A stretch of DNA of 64,000 nt from NCBI RefSeq assembly GCF_900091525.1, contig NZ_FMCU01000022.1, positions 34,216 to 98,215 on the forward strand. The letters run 5' to 3'. Origin of the DNA: Micromonospora matsumotoense (GTDB lineage Bacteria > Actinomycetota > Actinomycetes > Mycobacteriales > Micromonosporaceae). Each line of letters opens with the position of its first letter. Within the stretch, counting starts at the first letter, position 1. Of this stretch, positions 1 to 7,926 are shown one piece after another. The notes below the pieces were generated by a model. It saw only the letters and a program-made list of their open reading frames with translations, made no database searches and was not told where the DNA came from. The translations under genes and the position numbers were made by a program.

Positions 1-27
1 GGCCAGCCGACGGACGTGTGCCTTCAT
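1..27 (-). CDS. N-terminal nine codons of an unidentified gene leaving the window
   Basis: On the minus strand an ATG at 27 is preceded, after a 5-nt spacer, by a perfect AAGGAGG ribosome-binding site (complement of 33-39). Nine codons (MKAHVRRLA) follow before the window ends. The strong ribosome-binding site makes this a believable gene start, divergent from the BlaI-type gene at 295. Nothing can be said about its product from nine residues. Confidence 0.55.
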
Positions 28-270
28 GGGTGCCTCCTTCACAGACTGGAGATCGTTTACCAGTCGGGTCGGGCCGCCGACAGGGGACGGTCCGGCAACG
101 GACAGCGCGGTGCCCGATCAGGTCCGAACGGCCCCGGTCGGCGTCGATCGACCAGCGCCGCCGCCGGCCGGACGGATCACCCGACCCCACCCGACGGCCG
201 ATGGCCCGGTCGGCCCGGTCGGCCCGGTCGGTCGAGCCGGCAGCCCAGCGGGCGGTCCGACGGCCGGTCG

Positions 271-288
271 TACTACCGGGGGTAGGAT
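271..288 (+). promoter_or_regulatory. Likely BlaI operator overlapping a leaderless promoter
   Basis: TACTAC (271-276) and GTAGGA (282-287) form a near-perfect dyad, CTAC-N5-GTAG. It overlaps a TAGGAT -10-like hexamer (283-288). The GTG start of the repressor gene lies 6 nt after the hexamer, with no room for a Shine-Dalgarno sequence, so the transcript is probably leaderless. BlaI-family repressors usually bind TAC/GTA dyads at their own promoters, so autoregulation is inferred. The rest of 28-294 is GC-rich, has a short GGCCCGGTC tandem around 203-230, and shows no other gene. Confidence 0.5.
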
Positions 289-294
289 TACCGG

Positions 295-822
295 GTGACT
301 CGGTTGGGTGATCTTGAGCGGGCGGTGATGGACGTGCTGTGGGACGTGGTCCCGGGCACGTCGGACGGGGTGACCGTGCGCGAGGTCGCCGAGGCGCTGG
401 ACGGGCGCGAGTTGGCGTACACGACGGTGATGACCGTGCTGGACCGGCTCGCCGGCAAGGGCATGGTGCAGCGGGAACGCGAGGGGCGGGCCTGGCGCTA
501 CCGGGCCGCCGCCAGCCGGGAGGCGCACATCGCCCGGCTCATGCTCGACGCCCTCGACCTCGGCGGCAGCCGGGACGCCGCGCTGGTGCGCTTCGCCCGT
601 TCGGTGACCGGCACCGAGGCCGAGGTGCTGCGGGCCGCGCTCGGCGCGGAGGCGGGGCTGACCGGCCCCGCACCGGCCGGGCCCGACGCCGGTGCGACCG
701 GCTCCGGACCGGCGGGGCAGGACGCCCGGCCGACCGGCCGGCACGAGGCCGGGCTGACCGACCGGGTCGGGGACCCCCGCGCCGGCCGGGCCAGGGCCGC
801 CGACGAGGCGACGGACCGGTAG
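295..822 (+). CDS. blaI: BlaI/MecI/CopY-family transcriptional repressor
   Basis: A 175-residue cytoplasmic DNA-binding repressor. Residues about 1-75 form the family's winged helix: a leading helix with LGDLERAVMDVLW, a recognition segment around AYTTVMTVLDRLAGKGMV, and a wing with REGRAWRYR. Residues to about 120 are the dimerisation helices. The last 55 residues are a Gly/Pro/Ala/Thr-rich tail not needed by the family. Start: GTG at 295, just after a -10-like hexamer. The M56 protease gene follows after 10 nt, the usual pairing in which membrane protease signalling inactivates the repressor. The position directly before cydABDC suggests it may control respiration rather than beta-lactam resistance, as no beta-lactamase is present. 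Confidence 0.88.
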   Translation: MTRLGDLERAVMDVLWDVVPGTSDGVTVREVAEALDGRELAYTTVMTVLDRLAGKGMVQREREGRAWRYRAAASREAHIARLMLDALDLGGSRDAALVRFARSVTGTEAEVLRAALGAEAGLTGPAPAGPDAGATGSGPAGQDARPTGRHEAGLTDRVGDPRAGRARAADEATDR

Positions 823-832
823 GGCGGCCACC

Positions 833-1738
833 GTGGCGTACGCCGTGCACTTCGCCGGGGCGATCCTGGCCTGCTGGCTGACCGCACAGGTGCTGGCCGG
901 CTCCACCTGGACGTGGCGGGCCCCCCGGGTCGCGATCGTCTGCTGGCAGGCGGTCGGGCTGGCTCTCGGCCTGTCCGCGATGGGCCTGCCGATGGCGCTC
1001 GGGCTGACCGCCTACGGTCGGCCGACCGGCGGGGCGCTGCTGGCCCTCGCCGGAGACCTGGCCCACGGCACCCTCCCGGCCGGGGTGACCGCCGTCCACC
1101 TGGGCCTGGTCGGGATCGGCTTCGGCATCGGCGCGGTGCTGCTCGGCACCACCGTACGCAGCGTGCACTCCGCCGTACGGGCCCAGCGTCGGCACCGGGA
1201 CCTGCTCACCCTGGTCGCCCGCCGGGACCCGACGATTCCCGGCGCGCTGGTCCTCGACCACCCCGGCGCCGCCGCGTACTGCCTGCCCGGGGTGCGCCCC
1301 CGGGTGGTGGTCAGCGCCGGCACGCTCAGCCTGCTGGACCGGGCCGAGTTGGCGGCGGTGCTCGCCCACGAGCGGGCGCACGCCCAGGAGCGCCACGACC
1401 TGGTGCTGTTGCCGTTCACGGCACTGTGCCGGGCGCTGCCGTGGTTCCGGTGGGTCCGCGCCGCCCACGAGCGGGTGGCCCTGCTGGTCGAGATGCGGGC
1501 CGACGACAAGGCCCGTGAGCTGCACGCCGATGCCCCGCTGGCGGGCGCGCTGCGCCGGTTCGCCGCTGCCGGGCACCGGGTCACCCCGGCCGGCGCGCTC
1601 GGCATCGGCGACCGCGACCTCGACGTCCGGGTGCAGCGACTGCTGGTCGCCGACCGGCCGCCCCGGCTGCTCGGGGCCGCCGCGCTGGCGGTGACGACCA
1701 CCCTGGCCGCCCTGCCGATCTCCCTGTTCCTGCGCTGA
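833..1738 (+). CDS. M56-family membrane zinc metalloprotease (BlaR1-like, no sensor domain)
   Basis: A 301-residue integral membrane protein, the usual partner of BlaI. It has hydrophobic segments near residues 5-22, 38-60, 85-107 and at the extreme C-terminus (about 275-297). The zinc site is HERAH at 179-183 (HExxH), with a likely third ligand Glu in LVEMRAD about 40 residues later. True BlaR1 proteins are near 585 residues and carry an extracellular penicillin-binding domain. That domain is absent, so the stimulus is unknown. It starts with GTG 10 nt after the repressor stop, so the two are co-transcribed. The expected role is cleavage or indirect inactivation of the repressor. Confidence 0.82.
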   Translation: MAYAVHFAGAILACWLTAQVLAGSTWTWRAPRVAIVCWQAVGLALGLSAMGLPMALGLTAYGRPTGGALLALAGDLAHGTLPAGVTAVHLGLVGIGFGIGAVLLGTTVRSVHSAVRAQRRHRDLLTLVARRDPTIPGALVLDHPGAAAYCLPGVRPRVVVSAGTLSLLDRAELAAVLAHERAHAQERHDLVLLPFTALCRALPWFRWVRAAHERVALLVEMRADDKARELHADAPLAGALRRFAAAGHRVTPAGALGIGDRDLDVRVQRLLVADRPPRLLGAAALAVTTTLAALPISLFLR

Positions 1739-1898
1739 CCGCCGCCGGTCGGACCGACCGCGCACTGCCGGACCGCCGCGCGCTGCCGGACCACGGCCAC
1801 CCGGCTGGATCGACTGCGCCCTGCCCCGCCGATCGCGCCATGCCGGCCTGATCCGTCCCGTCCGCCGGAGCTGGCGGCGATGCCGGGCGGGTGGATAG

Positions 1899-1926
1899 GT
1901 AGCAATGCTACGTGTAGCCTGCCTAC
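1899..1926 (+). promoter_or_regulatory. Tandem GTAG-N5-CTAC dyads upstream of cydA
   Basis: A perfect 13-bp palindrome, GTAGCAATGCTAC, lies at 1899-1911, and a second GTAG-N5-CTAC dyad at 1914-1926. Between them CTAC-GT-GTAG (1908-1917) gives the opposite arrangement, and a further CTAC lies near 1938-1941. The cluster ends about 30 bp before the cydA ATG, a normal operator position. Its half-sites match those at the BlaI-type promoter (271-285), so that repressor is the first candidate. No Rex-type site was seen. The remainder of 1739-1898 is GC-rich and without a gene. Confidence 0.5.
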
Positions 1927-1956
1927 GACAAGCGGGACTACGTTTAGAGAGCGATC

Positions 1957-3207
1957 ATGGACACCCTGCTCCTCGCGCGCCTCCAGTTCGCCACCACCAC
2001 CTCGATCCACTTCCTCTTCGTGGCGGTCACCCTCGGTCTGGTCACCCTGCTGGTCGGCATGCAGACCGCCTGGTTCGTCACCGGCAATCCGCAGTGGGAA
2101 CGGCTGACCCGGTTCTGGGGCCAGCTCTACGTGATCAACTATGTGCTCGGCATCGCCACCGGCATCGTGCTGGAGTTCCAGTTCGGGCTGAACTGGAGCG
2201 GGTTGTCGCGCTACGTCGGCAACGTCTTCGGGGCCCCGCTGGCGATCGAGACGCTGGTGGCGTTCTTCCTGGAGTCGACGTTCCTCGGCATGTGGATCTT
2301 CGGCTGGCACCGGCTGCGGCGCGGCGTGCACCTGGCGCTGCTCTGGGGGGTCGCGCTCACCGCGTACGCCTCGGCGTTCTGGATCATGGTGGCGAACGCC
2401 TGGCTCCAGCACCCGGTCGGCTATGAGCTGCGCGACGGCGTCGCCCAGCTCACCGACTTCGGGGCGCTGCTCACCAATCCCACCCTCGGGATGGCCCTCG
2501 GTCACGTCATCGCCGCCAGCCTGCTCACCGGCGGCATGCTGATGGCCTCGGTCAGCGCCTGGCACCTGCTGCGGCGTACCACCGATTTCGCCCTGCACCG
2601 CACCTCGCTGCGGATCGGGCTGGTCACCGCCGCCCTGGCGGTCACCATGGTGCAGGGCTTCGGCTTCGCCCAGTTCGGCCCGGTCGGCGAGTTCCAACCC
2701 ACCAAGTTCGGCGGCGGCCCGACCGCCGACGCCGCGGTCGCCGAGTGGACCAGCCGGTTCGGCCCGGGTGACTACACCCCACCGGCGCTGTCCAGCGTCG
2801 GGCTCGGCTTCATGATCCTGATCGGCTTCACCCTGGGCTGCGTCTGGTTGCTGCTGCCGCTGCTCTGGCGGGACCTGGTGATCCGGCTGCGCTTCCCGCT
2901 CTGGCTGACCCTGTGCGCCCTGCCGCTGCCCTTCGTCGCGGTGCTCCTCGGCTGGCTCGCCCGGGAGGTCGGCCGGCAGCCCTGGGCCGCGTACGGGTTA
3001 CTCCCCACCGACCGGGCCGTCTCCGACGTCGACCCGAGCCTGATGCTCGCCTCGCTGATCGGTTTCAGCCTGCTGCTCGGCACCCTCGCCGTCACCAACT
3101 GGACGCTGCTCGCCCGGCACGCCGCCCGGGGCGCCACCGACCCGGCGCTCGGCCGCCCGCCCGGCGTCCAGGACGACGAGCCCCGGCCCACCCCCGCCTT
3201 CGCCTGA
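1957..3207 (+). CDS. cydA: Cytochrome bd-type quinol oxidase subunit I (compact form)
   Basis: The 416-residue haem-carrying subunit of the membrane quinol:O2 oxidoreductase. Conserved points are visible: His18 (haem b595 ligand by homology), the Glu98/Glu106 pair in IETLVAFFLEST, His183 and Met286 as likely haem b558 ligands, and the GRQPW motif at 339-343. The protein is much shorter than E. coli CydA (about 520): only about 45 residues separate the QPTK segment from the Met286 helix, so the quinol-binding Q-loop is strongly reduced. ATG start with a weak GAGAG upstream. cydB follows after 11 nt. Probably induced at low oxygen or when the cytochrome bc1/aa3 branch is inhibited. Confidence 0.93.
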   Translation: MDTLLLARLQFATTTSIHFLFVAVTLGLVTLLVGMQTAWFVTGNPQWERLTRFWGQLYVINYVLGIATGIVLEFQFGLNWSGLSRYVGNVFGAPLAIETLVAFFLESTFLGMWIFGWHRLRRGVHLALLWGVALTAYASAFWIMVANAWLQHPVGYELRDGVAQLTDFGALLTNPTLGMALGHVIAASLLTGGMLMASVSAWHLLRRTTDFALHRTSLRIGLVTAALAVTMVQGFGFAQFGPVGEFQPTKFGGGPTADAAVAEWTSRFGPGDYTPPALSSVGLGFMILIGFTLGCVWLLLPLLWRDLVIRLRFPLWLTLCALPLPFVAVLLGWLAREVGRQPWAAYGLLPTDRAVSDVDPSLMLASLIGFSLLLGTLAVTNWTLLARHAARGATDPALGRPPGVQDDEPRPTPAFA

Positions 3208-3218
3208 GAGGACCCCCG

Positions 3219-4226
3219 ATGGCACTCGTCTGGTACGCCCTGCTCGGCCTCTTCGTCGCCGGCTACCTCGTCCTCGCCGGCTACGACTACGGCGTGGGGC
3301 TGCTGCTCGCCCGGCGGGGCACCCCGGCCACCCGCCGCGCCGGGCTCACCGCGCTCGGCCCGTTCTTCCTCGGCAACGAGGTCTGGTTGGTGGCCGCCGT
3401 CGGCATCCTCTTCGGCGTCTTCCCCACCCTGGAGGGCGAACTCCTCTCCGGCTACTACCCCGCCGTGGCCGGGGCACTGGTGGGGGTGATCCTGGTCACC
3501 GCCGGGGTGCAGCAGCGCAGTCGCCCGACCGGGCCGGCCGCCCGCCGGGGCTGGGACCGGGTGATCGTGGTCGGCAGCGCGCTGGCCGCGTTCGGCTGGG
3601 GTGCCCTGCTCGCCGGGCTGCTCCAGGGCCTGCCGATCGACGCCGACGGGCACGTCGCCGGACAGGCCCACCTGGCGACCCCGTTCGTCGCCGCCACCGG
3701 GCTCGCCCTGCTCACCCTGGTCGCCGCGCACGGTGCGACCTTCCTCACCCTGCGACTGCCGGCCGCCGACCTCCCGGCGACCGCCCGGCTGGCCCGCCGG
3801 CTGCTCGTCGGGGCGCTCGCCGCGGTCGCCACGGCCGCCGCGCTGGGCCTGCTCTCCGACCGGGTACGCGCGGCGACCCGCCAGCCGCTGCCCGCCGTAC
3901 TGCTGCTGGTGGCGCTGGTCGGGGCGCTGGTGGCGGCCCGCGCGGCGCTGCGCCGGGGTCGGCCGGGGGTGGCCCTGGCCGCCACCAGCGCGGCCCTCGC
4001 CCTGCCGGTGGCCCTGGTCGGCGCGGCGCTCTGGCCGGCCGTGCTGGTCTCCACGGTCGACCCGGCGGCCACCGTGGGCGTCACCGACGCGGCGGCCAGC
4101 GGACCGACGTTGCGGCTGCTGGGCTGGCTGCTGCTGCCCCTCCTGCCGGCCCTACTAGGCTTCCAGGCAATGTGCTGGTGGGTGTTCCGGGGACGGACCG
4201 ACGGCAGGGCACCGGTGTACTGGTGA
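3219..4226 (+). CDS. cydB: Cytochrome bd-type quinol oxidase subunit II
   Basis: A 335-residue polytopic membrane protein, partner of CydA. The family motifs GYDYGVG (21-27) and GNEVWL (52-57) are present, followed by about eight hydrophobic helices. The ATG at 3219 is chosen because GAGAGGA lies 6 nt upstream and the family starts at this point; reading further upstream in frame gives an arginine-rich extension overlapping cydA that is not credible. The length is close to the family norm. The stop TGA at 4224-4226 overlaps the GTG start of cydD, implying translational coupling. Confidence 0.93.
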   Translation: MALVWYALLGLFVAGYLVLAGYDYGVGLLLARRGTPATRRAGLTALGPFFLGNEVWLVAAVGILFGVFPTLEGELLSGYYPAVAGALVGVILVTAGVQQRSRPTGPAARRGWDRVIVVGSALAAFGWGALLAGLLQGLPIDADGHVAGQAHLATPFVAATGLALLTLVAAHGATFLTLRLPAADLPATARLARRLLVGALAAVATAAALGLLSDRVRAATRQPLPAVLLLVALVGALVAARAALRRGRPGVALAATSAALALPVALVGAALWPAVLVSTVDPAATVGVTDAAASGPTLRLLGWLLLPLLPALLGFQAMCWWVFRGRTDGRAPVYW

Positions 4227-5914
4227 ACCGCCGTCCCTTCGACCCGCGTCTGCTGCGCCGGGTCCCTGCGGCCCGGCGCGACCTCGCCGTGCTCGCCGCC
4301 CTCGGCGGGCTCACCGCACTGCTGGTCGTCGCGCAGGCCACCGCCCTGGCCACGGTGCTCGCGACCGCCATCCACGGCCGGCTGGACACCGCCGCGCTGG
4401 CCGGCTTCGTCGCCGCCGTCGGCGGCCGGGCCCTGGTCTCCTGGGGACAGGGCACCGTCGCCGCGCGGGCCGCCGCCACCGTGAAGGCCACCCTCCGCGC
4501 CGACCTGCTGTCCGCCGTCGGCCGGCACGGGCCCGGATGGGTCGCCGGCCAGCGGGCCGGCCAGCTCGCCACCCTCACCGGGCGCGGACTCGACGCCCTG
4601 GACGCCTACTTCACCGGCTACCTCCCGCAACTCGTGCTCAGCGTCACCGTGCCGGCCGCCGTGCTGGCCCGGCTGGTCTTCGCCGACTGGAGCTCGGCCC
4701 TGATCATCGTGCTCACCATCCCGCTGATCCCGGTCTTCGGCGCGCTGCTCGGCTGGCAGGCCCAGGCCGCCACCGAACGGCAGTGGCGTCGGCTGTCGAT
4801 GCTCGGCGGGCACTTCCTCGACATGGTCGCCGGGCTGCCCACGCTGCGCGCGTTCGGCCGGGCCCGGGCGCAGACCGAGGTGGTCCGCCGGATGGCCGAC
4901 GGGCACCGGGTCGCCACCATGAAGACCCTGCGGATCGCCTTCCTCTCCGCGCTGGTGCTGGAACTGGTCGCCACCCTGTCGGTGGCGCTGGTCGCGGTGC
5001 CGGTCGGCATCCGGCTGCTGGACGGCGGGATCACCCTGGCCACCGCCCTGCTGGTGCTGCTGCTCACCCCGGAGGCGTACCTGCCGTTGCGGACCGCCGG
5101 CAGCCGGTTCCACGCCAGCATGGAGGGGCTCACCGCGCTGGACGAGGCGCTGACCGTCTCCGCCGTCACCACCGGCCCGACCGCCGGGGTGTCGGCCGGG
5201 CCTGCCACGGTCGGTACGCCGTCCGGGGCGGACGAGATCGTCTTCACCGACGTCACCGTCGCGTACGAGCGGACCACCGCGTTGCGGGACGTCACGCTCA
5301 CCATCCGGCCCGGCGAGCGGATCGCCGTCGTCGGGCCGAGCGGTGCCGGCAAGAGCACCCTGCTCGGCCTGCTGCTCGGCTTCGTCACGCCCACCGCCGG
5401 CCGGATCACCGTCGCCGGGGTCGACCTGGCCGACGTCGACCCCGACGACTGGCGGCGGCAGATCGCCTGGGTGCCGCAGCGGGCCCATCTGTTCGCCGCC
5501 ACGCTGGCCGACAACATCCGGCTCGGCGCCCCCGACACCCCGGACGTCGCCCTGGCCGGCGCGGTCACCGACGCCGCCCTGGACGAGGTCGTCAACGCCC
5601 TGCCCGACGGGCTGGGCACCCTGCTCGGCGAGCGCGGCCACGGGCTGTCCAGCGGTCAGCGACAGCGGGTCGCCCTGGCCCGCGCCTTCCTCCGGGACGC
5701 CCCGCTGGTGCTGCTCGACGAGCCGACCGCCCGGCTGGACACGGCGAGCGAGTCGACCGTCCTGGCGGCCACCCGGCGGCTGGTGGCCGGCCGGACCGCC
5801 CTGCTGGTGGCACACCGGCCGGCACTGCTGGCAGACGCCGACCGGGTCCTGCACGTCGCCGCCGGCCGGGTGACCGAGCTGACCCCGGCACCGGCCGGGG
5901 AGGCCCGCCGATGA
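4223..5914 (+). CDS. cydD: Thiol reductant ABC exporter subunit CydD
   Basis: A 563-residue fused permease-ATPase half of the CydDC heterodimer, which exports cysteine or glutathione and is needed to assemble cytochrome bd. Residues about 20-310 form a six-helix ABC exporter membrane domain. The nucleotide-binding domain has Walker A GPSGAGKST near 371-379, the signature LSSGQRQ near 475 and Walker B LVLLDEP near 495. The GTG at 4223 shares bases with the cydB stop (GTGA), the best-supported start. The stop at 5912-5914 overlaps the ATG of a 23-codon mini-ORF that leads into cydC. Confidence 0.9.
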   Translation: MNRRPFDPRLLRRVPAARRDLAVLAALGGLTALLVVAQATALATVLATAIHGRLDTAALAGFVAAVGGRALVSWGQGTVAARAAATVKATLRADLLSAVGRHGPGWVAGQRAGQLATLTGRGLDALDAYFTGYLPQLVLSVTVPAAVLARLVFADWSSALIIVLTIPLIPVFGALLGWQAQAATERQWRRLSMLGGHFLDMVAGLPTLRAFGRARAQTEVVRRMADGHRVATMKTLRIAFLSALVLELVATLSVALVAVPVGIRLLDGGITLATALLVLLLTPEAYLPLRTAGSRFHASMEGLTALDEALTVSAVTTGPTAGVSAGPATVGTPSGADEIVFTDVTVAYERTTALRDVTLTIRPGERIAVVGPSGAGKSTLLGLLLGFVTPTAGRITVAGVDLADVDPDDWRRQIAWVPQRAHLFAATLADNIRLGAPDTPDVALAGAVTDAALDEVVNALPDGLGTLLGERGHGLSSGQRQRVALARAFLRDAPLVLLDEPTARLDTASESTVLAATRRLVAGRTALLVAHRPALLADADRVLHVAAGRVTELTPAPAGEARR

Positions 5915-5989
5915 GCACCGGACCGACCCCCGCCAGGCTGCCCGCACCGACCCGTTCCCCAGCCGGGGAGGCCCGCCGATGAGCACCGG
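5894..5989 (+). repeat. 28-bp direct repeat duplicating the cyd translational junction
   Basis: The same 28 bases occur at 5894-5921 and 5962-5989, 68 bp apart. Each copy contains the end of a GEARR-coding stretch and the overlapping stop/start ATGA. Because 68 is not a multiple of three, the first ATG reads into a different frame from the second. The repeat looks like a local duplication of the cydD-cydC junction. Confidence 0.85.
5911..5982 (+). CDS. 23-residue relay mini-ORF between cydD and cydC
   Basis: The ATG at 5911 overlaps the cydD stop (ATGA), and the ORF ends at TGA 5980-5982, which overlaps the cydC ATG in the same way. The peptide begins MSTGPTPARL and ends in the same GEARR as CydD. 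Whether it is a functional peptide is unknown. Its placement would let ribosomes finishing cydD re-initiate twice and reach cydC, so it may serve translational coupling only. It probably arose from the 68-bp duplication. Confidence 0.45.
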   Translation: MSTGPTPARLPAPTRSPAGEARR

Positions 5990-7805
5990 TTCCGCCCCTG
6001 CCGGCCGGCCCGAGCGGGTGGTGCTGCGACTGGCCCGGCCGTACCTGGGTCGGCTGCTGGGGGCCGGGCTGCTCGCCTCGGCCACCGAACTCGCCGGACT
6101 GGCCCTGATGGCCACCGCCACCTGGCTGCTGATGAGCGCCGCCGGCCAGCCACCGCTGGATCGGCTCACCGTCGCCATCGTCGCCGTCCGGGCGCTGGCC
6201 GTCAGCCGGGGCGTGCTGCGCTACACCGAACGGCTCGCCGGGCACGATGCCGTGCTGCGCCTGATCACCGACGTCCGTGCCCGGGTCTTCGCCACCCTCG
6301 CCGCCCGGCCCACCCCGGCCGGCCAGCGCACCGGGGACGCCCTCAGCCGACTGGTCTCCGACGTCGAGGCGGTTCAGGACCTCCTGCTCCGGGTGCTCGT
6401 ACCCGGGGCGGCAGCCGCCCTGGTCGGGGTGCTCGCCGTCGGTGGGGCCGCGCTGATCTCGCTGCCCTCGGCCGGGGTGCTCGCGGTCGGCCTGCTGGTC
6501 GCCGGGGTGGCGCTGCCGGTGCTGGCGACCGCGCTGACCCGACGGGCCGCCGACGAGGTGGCGCCGCTGCGCGGGGCGCTCGCCACCGACGCCGTCGACC
6601 TCACCCACGGTGCCGCCGACCTGGCCGCCTTCGGGGCCACCGGCCAGGCGCTGCGGGCCGCGACCCGCCGTGCCGACCGGTTGGCCCGACTGGAACGCCG
6701 GCTCGCCGCGACCGGCTTCGCGGTGGACGCGGCCGGGGTGCTGGTGGCCGGGCTGACCGCGGCCGGGGTGGTGCTCACCGCGCTCCGCGCCGACGTGGCC
6801 GGGGTGCTGGTGGGCGTGCTCGCCGTCGGCACCCTCGCTGCGGTGGAGATCGCGTTGGCGCTGGTCGGCGCGGCGCGGCAACGGACCCAGCTCCGCGCCG
6901 GCCTGTCCCGGGTCGCCGCCCTGCTCGACGAACCCACTCCCGAGACCAGCCCGGTGCAGGCCGCTGGCCCGGTGGTGAGCGGTGGCCCGGTGGACGGTGG
7001 TCGCCCGGCGCGGAGCGGTGGCCCGGGGAGCGCGGGGGCGGTGGCGCGCGACGTGCGGTTCGACGGGGTCGTCGTCCGGTACCGCGAGGGTGCCGCACCC
7101 GCACTGGCCGGATTCGACCTCGACCTGCCCGCCGGACGTCGGATCGCGGTCGTCGGACCGAGTGGCGCCGGCAAGAGCACCCTGGCCGCGGTGCTGACCG
7201 GGGCGGTACGCCCCGACGCCGGCCGGGTGACCCTCGCGGACCGGGACGTGTCGGCGTACCCGCCCGAGGAACTGCCCCGGGCGATCGGTGGCCTGCTCGC
7301 CGAGGCGTACGTCTTCCATGCCTCGGTGCGGGAGAACCTGCTGCTCGGCCGGCCGGACGCGGACGAGGCGGAGCTGTCCGCCGCGATGCGCGCCGCCGGC
7401 CTGCTGGAGTGGGTACGGGAGCAGCCGGACGGCTGGGACACCCTGGTCGGCGAGGAGGGCGGTCAGCTCTCCGGTGGACAGCGGCAGCGGCTCGCGCTGG
7501 CCCGGGCGCTGCTCGCCGCCCCCGGCGTACTGGTGCTGGACGAGCCGACCGAGGGCCTCGACCCGGTCGCCGCCGACACGGTGCTCGCCGGGGTGCTGGC
7601 AGCGACTCCCGCCGGGCGTTCGGTGCTGCTGATCAGCCACCGGCTCAGCGGCCTGGCCGGGATGGACGAGGTCGTGGTCCTGGACGCCGGCCGGATCGTC
7701 CAGCGGGGGCGGCACACCGATCTGGTCACCGCCCCCGGCTGGTACCGGGACCAGTGGGTGCTCCAGGAGGCGGCCGAGCGCGGATACCTGGCACTGACTC
7801 CCTGA
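5979..7805 (+). CDS. cydC: Thiol reductant ABC exporter subunit CydC
   Basis: A 608-residue permease-ATPase, second half of the CydDC exporter. The membrane domain covers about residues 20-300, followed by a Gly/Pro-rich linker (about 320-350) and an ATPase domain: Walker A GPSGAGKST near 393-401, signature LSGGQRQ near 496, Walker B VLVLDEP near 518. The ATG at 5979 is used because family homology begins about ten residues later. The earlier ATG at 5911 cannot reach this frame. It is the last gene of the cydABDC operon; hairpins follow at 7818-7860. Confidence 0.9.
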   Translation: MSTGSAPAGRPERVVLRLARPYLGRLLGAGLLASATELAGLALMATATWLLMSAAGQPPLDRLTVAIVAVRALAVSRGVLRYTERLAGHDAVLRLITDVRARVFATLAARPTPAGQRTGDALSRLVSDVEAVQDLLLRVLVPGAAAALVGVLAVGGAALISLPSAGVLAVGLLVAGVALPVLATALTRRAADEVAPLRGALATDAVDLTHGAADLAAFGATGQALRAATRRADRLARLERRLAATGFAVDAAGVLVAGLTAAGVVLTALRADVAGVLVGVLAVGTLAAVEIALALVGAARQRTQLRAGLSRVAALLDEPTPETSPVQAAGPVVSGGPVDGGRPARSGGPGSAGAVARDVRFDGVVVRYREGAAPALAGFDLDLPAGRRIAVVGPSGAGKSTLAAVLTGAVRPDAGRVTLADRDVSAYPPEELPRAIGGLLAEAYVFHASVRENLLLGRPDADEAELSAAMRAAGLLEWVREQPDGWDTLVGEEGGQLSGGQRQRLALARALLAAPGVLVLDEPTEGLDPVAADTVLAGVLAATPAGRSVLLISHRLSGLAGMDEVVVLDAGRIVQRGRHTDLVTAPGWYRDQWVLQEAAERGYLALTP

Positions 7806-7817
7806 CGCCGGGTCCCG

Positions 7818-7860
7818 CCCCGGCGGCCGGGGCCTGGATCGCGGTCGGGCCCCCGATCCA
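7818..7860 (+). terminator. Hairpins downstream of cydC
   Basis: Two adjacent stems follow the cydC stop: CCCCGG/CCGGGG at 7818-7832 with a 3-nt loop, and TGGATCG/CGATCCA at 7835-7860. There is no U-tract, as is common in high-GC actinomycetes. They probably end the cyd transcript. Confidence 0.4.
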
Positions 7861-7926
7861 CACCGGGGCCCGGGTCCGGGAATCTCCCCGACGCGCGGGC
7901 ACGTCGGGCCGTGGCAGGGTGGTGCC

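Noticed and set aside
1739..1956. A Rex (NADH-sensing) operator controlling cydA
   Set aside because: No TTGTGAA-N6-TTCACAA-like sequence was seen; only GTAG/CTAC dyads are present.
5911..5982. ATG 5911 as the cydC start
   Set aside because: It reads only 23 codons before a stop; the cydC frame begins at 5979.
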